Shown here: positions 1 to 7,973 of the stretch, piece after piece
Layout: each line of letters opens with the position of its first letter
How positions within the stretch are numbered: position 1 is the stretch's first letter
Assembly: GCA_905214155.1 (NCBI GenBank)
Contig: CAJMLC010000003.1
Span: 1 to 31,744, forward strand
Reading direction: 5' to 3'
DNA from: an uncultured bacterium
GTDB lineage: Bacteria > Bacillota > Clostridia > Oscillospirales > Oscillospiraceae
DNA length: 31,744 nt
The notes under the pieces: model-generated
Databases searched by the model: none
Seen by the model: only the letters and a program-made list of their open reading frames with translations
What the model was told of the DNA's origin: nothing
Program-made: the position numbers and the translations under genes

Positions 1-16
1 CGCTTATCTCCACCAG

Positions 17-54
17 AAAAGTCCTGAAATCTCACGATTTCAGGACTTTTTCTT
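17..54. terminator. Rho-independent terminator, probably bidirectional
   Basis: A perfect 12-bp stem (20-31 with 36-47, loop TCAC) is followed on the plus strand by TTTTTCTTT and on the minus strand by a short T run. It could end a gene lying left of the window or the minus-strand block that begins here. Confidence 0.85.
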
Positions 55-91
55 TGCTTTCTTCCGCAAATAGTCAATTTCTTTTCTTCGC

Positions 92-371
92 TCATGGAGC
101 GTTCAAGTTCTCCCACCGTAAGGCCAGCAGTTCTCCGCGACGCAGGTCCGTGGTCAGTTTCAGATACATCGGAGCAAGAGTCCCATGCTCTCTCGCCGCA
201 CTCAGGTATGACCGGATCAAGATTTCATAAGCTGTTTCACTCTCAACACCAAGACTCAGGAGATATTCCAGCACATCTTCTCTGCAAGCAATAACCTGTT
301 CTGTTGCCGCTGCTCCGATACGGTCAACGCCAGGAGCGCATACGGCAAGTGGTCTTCCAATGGCAGCTTCA
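92..371 (-). pseudogene. Remnant reading frame with PolC-like and integrase-like pieces
   Basis: An open minus-strand frame of about 93 codons runs from about 371 to a stop at 92 and has no ATG; the first usable start is GTG at 274. Its first half contains ATEQVIACREDVLEYLLSLG, which resembles the segment near the C-terminal part of PolC-type DNA polymerase III (usual form VIACREDIMLYLI). Its second half contains DLRRGELLALRWENLN, which resembles the catalytic-Arg region of tyrosine recombinases (GLRRGELLALRW). Neither domain is anywhere near complete. In another frame an ATG at 371 overlaps the stop of the upstream reductase (CTATGA) behind an AAAGGA site and gives a 38-residue peptide ending at 256. 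The simplest reading is a joint between two degraded genes. The family matches are from memory of motifs and are tentative. Confidence 0.35.
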
Positions 372-1130
372 TAGGTGTGTTCCTTTCTTCTGAGCAGGAC
401 GTTCGTGCCTGCGGAATAGTGTATGCGGCAGGTTTCCGTGTGCTAACGCGGAGAGCAGCATAAAAATGTCCGAAACGGGGATGAACAAAAATGACGGCAT
501 CAGGCAGCGAGTGAACAGATTTTTGCGGCAAGCACCGTGCTTGATGCTGTGCCCTAAAACGGCAAGGCAGATCACTGCGCCGAGGCCCATCACAAGCGTC
601 ACGAGCATACTGCTGTAACAGGAAAAGATCGTCCGCACAGTCAGCGGCGCTGCCTGCGCCGTCAGGATCAGCCGCACAGCACCTAACACGGCGAACAGCG
701 CTGTCAGCATACACATCCAGCGCAGGATCACTCCGCCGCCGATCCCCAGTCCGCCGCCCCAGCAGGCGCCGGCCCGCCGGCACCATGCCTCGTAAATACG
801 CAAATGCAGTTCATTCTGATGTCCCTCGATAAAACCGCAGTTGGAGATAGCATAAAGCTTGAAATGGCATGGCTGTTCCTGACAGAGCTGTTCTGCCTGC
901 TCTAAAAATGCGGTGATGTGCGCCGGTGCAGCATCTACATAGACCGGCGCCGAGATCACAACAGCGTCCGCCCACGGAAGCAGTTCAAAAGCCCTTCCGC
1001 AGTCTCTTGCCCCGCGGAGCGGATGAACCTTGACTTTGCACCCTGTCAGAAACAGCCGCAGCAGGGATGAATAAAATGCAGAAGCGCTGCCCTTGGATCT
1101 TGGACTGGCATTCAGGATCAGAACATTCAT
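369..1130 (-). CDS. NAD(P)H-dependent oxidoreductase, flavodoxin fold with membrane tail
   Basis: 253 residues. The N-terminus MNVLILNASPRSKGSAS is the classic FMN-binding P-loop of the NADPH-dependent FMN reductase/flavodoxin-like family, and WADAVVISAPVYVDAAPA (about residues 53-70) is the second flavin-contact loop. From about residue 130 the sequence turns hydrophobic, with likely membrane segments near 135-160, 170-195 and 210-235, so the enzyme is probably tethered to the membrane. Its ATG overlaps the stop of the upstream flavoprotein by 4 bases (ATGA), indicating translational coupling. Substrate unknown; quinone or xenobiotic reduction is typical for the family. The stop at 369-371 in turn overlaps the ATG of a short downstream frame. 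Confidence 0.8.
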   Translation of the reverse strand: MNVLILNASPRSKGSASAFYSSLLRLFLTGCKVKVHPLRGARDCGRAFELLPWADAVVISAPVYVDAAPAHITAFLEQAEQLCQEQPCHFKLYAISNCGFIEGHQNELHLRIYEAWCRRAGACWGGGLGIGGGVILRWMCMLTALFAVLGAVRLILTAQAAPLTVRTIFSCYSSMLVTLVMGLGAVICLAVLGHSIKHGACRKNLFTRCLMPSFLFIPVSDIFMLLSALAHGNLPHTLFRRHERPAQKKGTHL

Positions 1131-1633
1131 CTGTTTTTTATCACCTCCGTCAGGAACTCCGGCTTTTCCGCAAAGTACACCTGCACCGAAGAAAAGCCCA
1201 TATTGACCCGGTTGGCCTCAACCAGCCTCATGGCCGTTTCACGCTCAAAGTCCGTAACGGCACCATAGAAGCAAACTGTAAGCGTGGGGCGATTTTGATA
1301 GCGCAGCGGATGGTGGACACGCCCGCTGCGATAGGTGAAAAACGGAAGACTGAGCGATATGGCACGATCCAGCACCTTCTTGACGCCGGGGCTGAATCCT
1401 CCGTAGCAGCATCGAGAGAGAATGATGACCTTTTTACAGGTTCCTATTTGCGCACCGACCGTTTGCAGATCGTCCTTCATCACGCACTGCCCCGGCGATG
1501 CCAGCCAGCAGCGAAAGCAGCCTTGACAACAGGCTGCTTTCTTGTTTGCGTCAATGACGGAAAAGCCGCTGGTATCCGGCAAAACAGCGGAGAGTACGGT
1601 CGGTATTAAATCGTGGATAAAAATCGCTGCCAT
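1127..1633 (-). CDS. Flavodoxin family protein (NADPH-dependent FMN reductase-like)
   Basis: 168 residues from ATG 1633. The start was chosen because the frame then begins MAAIFIHDLIP, a normal beta-1 strand, with AAGGAAAGG about 14 bases upstream; a longer form would use GTG 1684 without a recognisable ribosome site. Sequence signs are two Cys-rich turns (AACCQGCFRCW and GQCVMKDDLQ) typical of the iron-sulfur-flavoprotein-like reductase group, then VIILSRCCYGGFSPGVKKVLDR, equivalent to the family's flavin loop PVYxGSxPxxLKxxxDR. It overlaps the next reductase by ATGA, so the two are probably made together and may form one redox unit. Substrate not determinable. Confidence 0.75.
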   Translation of the reverse strand: MAAIFIHDLIPTVLSAVLPDTSGFSVIDANKKAACCQGCFRCWLASPGQCVMKDDLQTVGAQIGTCKKVIILSRCCYGGFSPGVKKVLDRAISLSLPFFTYRSGRVHHPLRYQNRPTLTVCFYGAVTDFERETAMRLVEANRVNMGFSSVQVYFAEKPEFLTEVIKNR

Positions 1634-1690
1634 GGTGTGTCCAGATAACCCTTTCCTTAGAAATAGCATTTGCGTCCGGTTCACTGCTGT

Positions 1691-2080
1691 TCACCGGCTT
1701 TTGGCTTGAATACGAATGGAGCCTGTTGCAGACCGTGCTTTTACTGTCACGGCATAGCTTCCGCTTTCCGCGATGTTCACGGTGAAATCCGTTGCGCTTT
1801 GCCCGTTCCCGGAATATAGAACGTTCCCATCCGGTGCTTGGATTTCCAGATGAAGTGTTCCGTTTTCCGTCTCGATGTGGACGGCCAGCACATCCCCGGC
1901 GTTCAGCGTCATCGTGTGCCCATCGGTTCCATTCATGTACTGTGCGTCCAATCGGTAAGCGTTCGGCTCTTTCGTGACGCTGCCGGTAAAGTGCGATGGA
2001 TCGCGAAAGATCAGGAATGCGGTGCCTGCGGCAAGCAGCACCGCTGCAAGTACGCCGAATACCATCGTCCGTTTTTTCAA
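1691..2080 (-). CDS. Small membrane-anchored or secreted protein, unknown function
   Basis: 129 residues. It starts at TTG 2080 (TTG AAA AAA CGG ACG ATG), supported by CGGAGTG 9 bases upstream. The N-terminus MKKRTMVFGVLAAVLLAAG is a signal peptide or anchor with no lipobox Cys. The rest is polar with alternating beta-strand-like stretches (MTLNAGDVLAVHIETENGTL, then NIAESGSYAVTVKARSA), like small extracellular beta-sandwich proteins whose second half resembles pre-peptidase C-terminal or GOLD-type folds. That resemblance is weak. It lies just upstream of the flavoprotein pair in the same direction. Confidence 0.6.
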   Translation of the reverse strand: MKKRTMVFGVLAAVLLAAGTAFLIFRDPSHFTGSVTKEPNAYRLDAQYMNGTDGHTMTLNAGDVLAVHIETENGTLHLEIQAPDGNVLYSGNGQSATDFTVNIAESGSYAVTVKARSATGSIRIQAKSR

Positions 2081-2149
2081 ATATGCTCACTCCGTTCGCG
2101 CATCGTGCAAAAGGCTCTTGCACGCTCTGAATGCGAAATATTTGTCTGC

Positions 2150-3136
2150 TTAATTTGTCTCAGCGGCAGTCGCCTCACCAGGAAGGCGGGAGAATTCTTC
2201 GTTATAAACGAGACCGCCATCTGCATAGAACCAGACAAGGCTGGCAGCGCTGCCGTCGGCAAAGGCGAATTCCGCGGTCAACTCGCTGCTGCCGTCTTCG
2301 TCCAGATCGGTAAAGTCGCAGCTTTTCAGCGCGTCCTTCGCCCCGGGCAGCGTGAGTGGGAAGCGCGCAACAGCGAGCAGCTGCCCGCCGCCGGCGGCGT
2401 CCCACAGGCAGATCTCCTCCTCGGTCACGGCTGCGAAGGCTTCCTTTTCCTCGCCACGCAGGGGCAGCGTTCCAACGTCAGAACGCAGTTCCGGCTGCGA
2501 AAGCAGCTGCACCGACTGATACCGGCAGCCGCCGACATAGAATGAAATGGTGTAGGTCTTACGCACGCTTCCATCCAGCAGGGCCGTCAAAACGACTGTG
2601 TCGCCGTCAAACGTCTTGCTCTCCAGCTGCACGTCCAGATCTCCGCCGAAGGCCCCTGCCATCGGCGTGACGACGACGCCGCGTCCAGCGTCATAGAGCG
2701 GGCATTCGGAAATATCAAAGGAATACCCCACCAGATACCGATCCAGCGTCCTGCAGATCGCATCGGCAGAAAAGATGTAGCTGCTGTCTTCCGCGTGATA
2801 GCAGGCATTCAGTGCCTCCGGCTCCACTCACGCCAGAAACAGCAGATACATCTGCTGTGAGGTCAAATCGCGCGGTGTGTCAAACGTAAAGCCGAGCCCG
2901 CTCAGCGCAAGCTCCGGCAGGCGGATGAGCGTGTCCGCCGCGTAATCGTCGGAAATGCGCGCCGGATCGAGCGTCCATTCCAGCTCCTGCGGCTCAGAAG
3001 CTGCGGGTGCTTCCGCTTCCGACTGCTCCGGCTGTTCTAATGTGTCTGTTGTTCTTGTCGCGGCCGGTCTGCCGCACGCGCTCAGCGCGAGCAGCAGCAT
3101 CAGGGCCGCGCCCAAAATGAATATTTTCTGTTTCAT
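2150..3136 (-). pseudogene. Lipoprotein gene interrupted by an in-frame TGA
   Basis: ATG 3136 has an excellent site (AAGGAG, 7-base spacing). The N-terminus MKQKIFILGAALMLLLALSACG carries a lipobox with the lipidated Cys at residue 21, then a Ser/Glu/Ala-rich linker. After 102 residues a TGA (2830-2828) interrupts the frame. The same frame continues immediately with GTG and runs 225 more codons to TAA at 2150, with coherent composition (SDVGTLPLRGEEKEAF, SCDFTDLDEDGSSELTAEF). The DLDEDGSSEL stretch resembles acidic repeats of VCBS/EF-like extracellular proteins. The two halves most likely form one lipoprotein of about 328 residues inactivated by a point mutation. Restart at the GTG directly after the stop is possible but has no clear ribosome site. 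The kinase tail just upstream suggests it was once a two-component-linked lipoprotein. Confidence 0.7.
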
Positions 3137-3147
3137 AATCGTTCTCC

Positions 3148-3270
3148 TTATATTTGGATCTGCGCCGGAACGGCAATGCGGATGCGCAGTCTTCCGTTTT
3201 CATCGTCCGCTGCGATCGTGCCGCCCCTCTCTTCCGCCGGCAGCTCTGCGTTGGAGAGCCCCTGGCCGGC
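3148..3270 (-). pseudogene. C-terminal remnant of a sensor histidine kinase (GHKL ATPase tail)
   Basis: The last 39 codons before TAA 3148 read GQGLSN, then an Ala/Glu helix, GGTIAADDEN and GRLRIRIAVP. This is the order G2 box, helix, GG turn and final beta strands of histidine kinase CA domains. The frame stays open upstream to 3504 but overlaps rsgA and shows no recognisable N, G1 or H boxes, so only the tail remains. Its stop lies 11 bases before the lipoprotein ATG, and the lipoprotein's ribosome site overlaps it, as expected for an old kinase-lipoprotein operon. Confidence 0.4.
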
Positions 3271-3409
3271 GGCGCCGCGGGCGAGCTCCTTCACGTCGCA
3301 CAGGGCACATTTGCGGCAGTGCGTGGCCAGCCTCTGGCACAGGCCGAGAGAAAATTTGGGCGTTCTTGCCTCTGGCCGCGCAAGATAACGGTCAAGAAAA
3401 GCGTCTGCA

Positions 3410-4396
3410 TCATCGTTTCCTGTTCGATTTATTGCTTTTGGCGATCTCTTTGAATTTCGTGCGTTTGGACTCCAGATACCGGCTGTTGTCCGCTGCATAG
3501 TCATTTTCCGTTTTCAATTTCCGATAGGATGCAAGGCGGGCTGCATCCAACGTTCCATCTGCAAGCGCGCGCAGAACGGCGCATCCCGGCTCTGCGGTAT
3601 GGGTACAGTCGGTATATCTACACGCGCGGGATAATTCCTCAATATCCGCAAACGCCGTGTCGATGCCGTCGCCGCTGTCCCACATGCCAAGCTCGCGCAT
3701 ACCGGGCGTGTCGATGACAAAAGCTCCGTTGGGGAGCTGAATCAACTCCCGGTGGGTCGTTGTGTGCCGCCCCTTGTCGTCATTTCCGATCTCGCTTGTG
3801 GCGATGCTGTCTGTGCCGGTCAGCTTATTGATGAGCGTAGACTTTCCAACGCCGGAGGAACCAATGAACGCCACGGTCTTGCCCGGCAGAATAAAGTTCA
3901 TGACCGCTTCATAGTCCTCATCCAGCGAGGAGATCACCAGCACATCCACACCCGGCGCGGCATTTTGCGCCTCAGTGATTTTGCTTCCTACATCGGAACA
4001 AAGATCCGATTTCGTCAGAACCACCACAGGCGCTGCGCCGCTGTCGTAAGCAACAGACAGATACCGCTCCAGCCGCCGGATATTAAAGTTGTTGTTCAGA
4101 GACATGCAAAGAAAGGCGGTATCAATATTGGCGGCGACGACCTGCTCCTGCTTTTGTGTGCCCGCTGCTTTGCGGAGAAAACAGCTCTTTCGCGGAAGCA
4201 GCCCCGTAATGACGGCATTGCTGCCGTCCTCCGGCCATGCGGCAATGACACGATCCCCGACCGCAGGATAGTCGGATACCGTTTTCGTCTCATACCGGTA
4301 TTTGCCGGAGATCTCGGCCAGCTTTACCGCTGTACCGCTTTGGATCTTATAAATGCCTTTTTCCTGTGAAATGACTCTTGCTTGCAGCTCGTTCAT
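3410..4396 (-). CDS. rsgA: Ribosome small-subunit-dependent GTPase A
   Basis: 328 residues, a circularly permuted GTPase that acts late in 30S subunit maturation. From ATG 4396 (AAGGAG about 9 bases upstream; a longer in-frame ATG at 4516 lacks family sequence) there is an OB-fold-like N-terminal part, then G4 TKSD (128-131), G1 GSSGVGKST (179-187) and G3 DTPG (229-232), in the permuted order diagnostic of RsgA. A zinc knuckle C-x4-C-x-H-x5-C follows (Cys259, Cys264, His266, Cys272). The Lys/Arg-rich end fits rRNA contact. Clostridia often carry more than one copy; being in an accessory block, this may be the extra paralogue. Confidence 0.93.
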   Translation of the reverse strand: MNELQARVISQEKGIYKIQSGTAVKLAEISGKYRYETKTVSDYPAVGDRVIAAWPEDGSNAVITGLLPRKSCFLRKAAGTQKQEQVVAANIDTAFLCMSLNNNFNIRRLERYLSVAYDSGAAPVVVLTKSDLCSDVGSKITEAQNAAPGVDVLVISSLDEDYEAVMNFILPGKTVAFIGSSGVGKSTLINKLTGTDSIATSEIGNDDKGRHTTTHRELIQLPNGAFVIDTPGMRELGMWDSGDGIDTAFADIEELSRACRYTDCTHTAEPGCAVLRALADGTLDAARLASYRKLKTENDYAADNSRYLESKRTKFKEIAKSNKSNRKR

Positions 4397-4481
4397 GCGT
4401 ATGTCTCCTTCAAATTTGTTTTGCCGTCTTCGCCCAAAAAGCATCTGCTTATCACGCCGGTACGGAGGCTGTTGAAAGTGG

Positions 4482-5742
4482 TCAGCGGATTTCGATCGGC
4501 GCCGCATTTGCCGCAAAGATCATGGCGTCATAGGCATCCTGCGGGATACGCTGGACGCGATAACTTCTCGGAACGAAATTCATCAGAACGCTGTAGGACT
4601 CACCCAATGACCCCATGGAAATGCTATTGGCAATATACTCTGTAAGTGCAGAGCCTTCCGGCACTTTGGAAAAATCCAAAAAGCTGACATCAAAGCTGCA
4701 TTTCTTCGATGCTTTGGCAAGCGGGTCATAGGAGTAAAAGGTATGGGTGATCCGCTTTCCGGTATACGGCTTCGGAAGATTGCAAACGGACTTGTAGAAA
4801 TCTGTCCCAATGGCAAAATAGCCGCCGCCCAGTTCTTCGGCAAGCAGACTGCCGAGCACCGGCGTCCCGGCATTTTCGCACTGCATGATATGGTTGTTGT
4901 GCCCGGAGATCAGGATGCGACTGTTTCCGCGTGCCTGCTCCTGCTGCAAGATCCAAAGGGTGTTCTCTGCCATCATTCGGTCGCGCTGTGCGTTCAACTC
5001 GCCGGAATCGTCTGCATATTTCCCAAGCTCGATATTCTGGAGCAGAATATCCGCGAAATGGATCGCCTGCGCATCCTCCGGCGGCAGCTGCTCTTTGACC
5101 GCAGTGATGATCTCTGCGCGCTGCCCGGCGGTGTAACCGTCCGCGTAATTGTTCGTTTCGCTGTTCCACATCTTCTCAAAATCGGCGGTATCAATGTCTG
5201 CCTGATGCAGCGCTTCCAGCAGATAGCGGTAGCTGTACGCACGCTGTTCCATATCGAAGCCGTAGAAGCGGAGATCTTCGCCCGGCGCGGTGGACGCATT
5301 GTAATCACGCATCCATTCCACTAAATTCTCCATTTCTTCGGTGCGATAGATCGCGAAGCCGGTGGCGGAGAGGGCCTCTGCGGCCGTGCCGCCGCTGCCG
5401 TGAATATAGCGGTCGATCGCCTCGCAGCCGTCGAAGTCTCCCTCCAGCGCAAAGGCGCGCACGCCGTATTTCTCTGCCAGCACTTGAAATACATCCAGCC
5501 AAAGCTGCTGAAATTCCTTATTTCCGTGGGTTGCCTCACCCAAGGCGACGATTTGTACCTCATCGGGGGACCGTAAGCTCGGAAACAGCGGCGGCATATT
5601 TTGCAAATTCTTCTGTGTCGGCGCAGTTGCCTGTCCCGAAGCCGCCAAAGCGGGAGTAGGTTCCCGCGATGACTGCGATGACCGCAGCCATACACAGCAC
5701 AACGATCCAGCCTGTATGTTTTTTTCGTTTTTGTATGGTCAT
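4482..5742 (-). pseudogene. Erythromycin esterase-like protein, frameshifted
   Basis: ATG 5742 (AAAGG upstream) opens with MTIQKRKKHTGWIVV and a hydrophobic signal or anchor, then runs 60 codons to a stop at 5560. A second frame that would continue the protein carries EVQIVALGEATHGNKEF, the Ere family signature with the catalytic Glu and His (GEATHG, about residue 68 of the joined product), then FALEGDFDG, LRFYGFDMEQ and the second catalytic region ISGHNNHI (about residue 280), ending at 4482. The frames join at a run of five C on the coding strand (5565-5569); four C would restore one frame of about 420 codons. Ere-type enzymes hydrolyse macrolide lactones, but many homologues have unknown substrates. 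The anchor suggests an extracytoplasmic form. Either a true lesion or an assembly error. Confidence 0.8.
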
Positions 5743-5796
5743 TTGCCTTTCTTACACGGAGCTGTTTTTTGATGCTTTTCAGTTTTACAAAATTGG

Positions 5797-6282
5797 TCAG
5801 TCCAGCGCACAAAGGTCGGACTGCTCGTATTGGTGTGTTCCCGGCAAGCCCTTTTTGTAATTCCAGCATACGATCGCATCGTGCAGGCCCTTCCCGGGAT
5901 TGTCTGCGAAGAAGTCGCGGATGTATGTGTTGTACTCAAACTGCCTGCCGATCTCCGTTTTGGTTTGTTTCTTTTCCTTGAAGTCTTTTCCGATTTTTTC
6001 ACAGAAAAACGCACGGTGTTTTTCGGAGCGGACGATATTCGGTTCTATGACCGTGTCCTCGGTGAGCGTGCCAATCATCACAGCCGATATTCTTCTGGGA
6101 GAGGGTTTCTGCGCCTTTCCCGTGTCCAGAAAGTATGCGATTCTATCTGTGAGTTCTGCTTTACTGCCCGATGCCGGCAATCTGTTTTCCTTACAAAAGT
6201 CGGCAAGCTCCTGCTTCAGATAATAAAAGCTGCGGGAAGTAACTGCATCCAGTTCTTTATTCAGCTTCGGTCGTTCACGCAT
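5797..6282 (-). CDS. SAP-domain protein (DUF6434-like)
   Basis: 161 residues from ATG 6282 (AAGGG about 9 bases upstream). The N-terminal third matches a SAP-type helix-loop-helix: YYLKQELADFCKENRLP, then GSKAELTDRIAYFL. The C-terminal part has NTYIRDFFADNPGKGLHDAI, CWNYKKGLPG and YEQSDL, which I associate with a small family of bacterial SAP-domain proteins of unknown function. SAP motifs usually bind DNA, but no nucleic-acid role is established here. The region just upstream is AT-rich (TATTTATTATATAAGG), consistent with its own promoter. Confidence 0.7.
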   Translation of the reverse strand: MRERPKLNKELDAVTSRSFYYLKQELADFCKENRLPASGSKAELTDRIAYFLDTGKAQKPSPRRISAVMIGTLTEDTVIEPNIVRSEKHRAFFCEKIGKDFKEKKQTKTEIGRQFEYNTYIRDFFADNPGKGLHDAIVCWNYKKGLPGTHQYEQSDLCALD

Positions 6283-6334
6283 CTGTATTTGCCCTTATAT
6301 AATAAATACTGCGCAGATTGATCGAAAACGTTGG

Positions 6335-6883
6335 TTAGGAATTGAGTTCCAGTCTCATGAGAATGAGCGTCTGCCAGCCGCTTCTTGCGCGGAAGCCTCT
6401 GGGATTGCGGCCGTATTCCCGGAAGCCGACCGATTCATACAGCCGGACAGCGGAGGCGTTCTCCGCTGCGACTTCCAGCTCTATTTGCAGATAGCCCGCG
6501 CGCTTCGCACATTCGATGCACGCGAGCGTCAGGGCCTTTCCGATGCCGCGCCCCCAGTAGGCTTTTTCGATTGCGATGCCGAAGTCTGCGCGGTGACGGA
6601 GCTTTTCCTGGTCGCCGATCGGTTCAAAGCCCGCTGTTCCGGCGATTTTACCGTCAATGAACGCGGCGATCTCGATGGCGTTTTTGCTTTCGCTGCGCGC
6701 CTTCAGAAATTCCGCTTCCTCCTGGACGGTGAACGAGTTTTCCTCCGGATAGGTCAGCAGATAGTCCGTTTCCGCGTGCGTGAGATCAAACGTGCGCAGC
6801 ACCTCGGCAGCGTCAGTTTCATTCACACCGCGAAGGAGGCATCCTGTGCCGTCCTTCAGGATCATTTCTTTTTCGTATTGCAA
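6335..6883 (-). CDS. GNAT family N-acetyltransferase
   Basis: 182 residues. The start is TTG 6883 (TTG CAA TAC GAA), chosen because a strong AGGAGG lies 10 bases upstream; the first ATG is six codons in and badly spaced. The acetyl-CoA-binding motif A is AYWGRGIGKALTLACIECAK (about residues 108-127), preceded by the strand RADFGIAIE, and motif B is AAENASAVRLYESVGFREYG, where Asn and Tyr are the usual residues. This is a standard single-domain GNAT of ordinary length. The substrate may be a small amine, an antibiotic or a protein N-terminus, and cannot be read from the sequence. Confidence 0.88.
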   Translation of the reverse strand: MQYEKEMILKDGTGCLLRGVNETDAAEVLRTFDLTHAETDYLLTYPEENSFTVQEEAEFLKARSESKNAIEIAAFIDGKIAGTAGFEPIGDQEKLRHRADFGIAIEKAYWGRGIGKALTLACIECAKRAGYLQIELEVAAENASAVRLYESVGFREYGRNPRGFRARSGWQTLILMRLELNS

Positions 6884-6959
6884 GGGATATTGCCTCCTGT
6901 TCTCTTTGCGGCAGCACCGTATGGTATGACTGCTCCTTCCTGCGCTGTTTGTTGGAAAA

Positions 6960-7595
6960 TTACGCTCCGCATGACGGAGCTTTCCTGATGGTTTCCTGCA
7001 GCAGATGCAAAAACCGTCCGGCGTGCGCGCCGTCCATCTGGGTGTGGTGGAATTGGAACGAGAGCTTCAGCGTCGTCCTGAAAAGTCCCTTATGATATTT
7101 GCCCCAGATGAGGAATGGGTTGTTGAAAATGCCGCTGTTCATGCCGACGGCCCCGTCGATCTCGGTATCCACGATGGCGGAGGTGCCGATGACCATGCGG
7201 TCGGTCAGGTCGTGGTTTTCACAGTTTTCCGCTGTCTCGTGTGTCAGGCGCAGATAATCGGCGCTGAACTGCGCAAGGTCAGCGGAAAACGGCACATCGC
7301 AGGAGCTGACCTCGCCGTTCTTATTCTTCACAATGGTGTTGACCGCGATGCTGTCATATTGCAGCAGCTCGCGCCCCACGGGGAGCAGGTAAAACTCCTT
7401 GATTTGGCTGGCCGCTTTCCCGATGCACCAGCAGAGCAGCATATTGAATTTCAGCCCGCGCTTGCGGCTGAGCCGGACAAGCGGCGTGACATCCAGCGTT
7501 TTGAAAAACGTCACCATGGGGTTTGGCGCGTTCATCCAGAGCGTATACGCCTCAGCGCGGGGCGTCGTTTTCGGGTCGATCACAGTCGGTTTCAT
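6960..7595 (-). CDS. CatA-like chloramphenicol acetyltransferase family protein
   Basis: 211 residues, about the usual CAT length (210-220). The catalytic signature is HHTQMDGAHAGRFL with His183, His184 and Asp188-Gly189 (CAT consensus HHxxxDG, the second His being the base). Also family-typical are KFNMLLCWCIGKAASQI near residues 49-64 and GIFNNPFLIWGKY near 155-167. It transfers acetyl from acetyl-CoA to a hydroxyl; real chloramphenicol resistance is unproved, since many CatA-like proteins in Clostridia have no known substrate. The ATG at 7595 has GGAG about 9 bases upstream. Neighbours are GNATs and an esterase-like gene, so the block looks like a collection of small-molecule modification enzymes. 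Confidence 0.88.
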   Translation of the reverse strand: MKPTVIDPKTTPRAEAYTLWMNAPNPMVTFFKTLDVTPLVRLSRKRGLKFNMLLCWCIGKAASQIKEFYLLPVGRELLQYDSIAVNTIVKNKNGEVSSCDVPFSADLAQFSADYLRLTHETAENCENHDLTDRMVIGTSAIVDTEIDGAVGMNSGIFNNPFLIWGKYHKGLFRTTLKLSFQFHHTQMDGAHAGRFLHLLQETIRKAPSCGA

Positions 7596-7614
7596 TCTTC
7601 ACGCTCCAATCCCG

Positions 7615-7956
7615 TCAGTGCAGGGAAACCGTCTGCTGATCGTGCGGACGGGGATAAACATGGTGATCCATCTGCTTTCCTCTATCCCTCATCGTACGTA
7701 CGGTACACCACTTTCTGCATTGCTCGATCCTTGCGCCGTTATCGCTTTGCTCCATGTCGTAAGCAAACGTATGTAACAGCGGGCAAACAAAGTCGCCACA
7801 TTCGCCGCAATGCCGCAGGCCTTTTTGTTCGCAGCAGGATTTCACGGGACAGCTGTCTGCCCAGAAGGGCTTTTCCATATACACGCACCCTTTGCAGCCC
7901 ATCGCTTCCCGAAAGCTGCAATCGCTGCACCGAAGCCCGCATCTTGACTCGATCAT
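7615..7956 (-). CDS. DUF3795 Cys-rich protein
   Basis: 113 residues from ATG 7956, with AGGAGG 9 bases upstream. It begins MIESRCGLRCSDCSFREAMGC, followed by CKGC, CPVKSCCEQKGLRHCGECGDFVC and a weakly conserved tail. This dense Cys pattern (CGxxCxxC, CxxC, CPVKxC, CxxCxxFxC) is the DUF3795 signature, probably binding zinc or an iron-sulfur centre. The function is unknown. It sits 19 bases downstream of the next GNAT gene and is probably co-transcribed with it. Confidence 0.8.
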   Translation of the reverse strand: MIESRCGLRCSDCSFREAMGCKGCVYMEKPFWADSCPVKSCCEQKGLRHCGECGDFVCPLLHTFAYDMEQSDNGARIEQCRKWCTVRTMRDRGKQMDHHVYPRPHDQQTVSLH

Positions 7957-7973
7957 AATTAGATTCCTCCTGT

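Noticed and set aside
2104..2124. CGTGCAA/TTGCACG inverted repeat between the lipoprotein gene and the next gene
   Set aside because: Only 7 bp with no T run on the transcribed strand; could be chance or a weak operator, not enough to call a terminator.
3148..3504. 118-codon frame as a full gene
   Set aside because: Its first part overlaps rsgA in another frame and looks non-coding; only the last 39 codons resemble a real domain.
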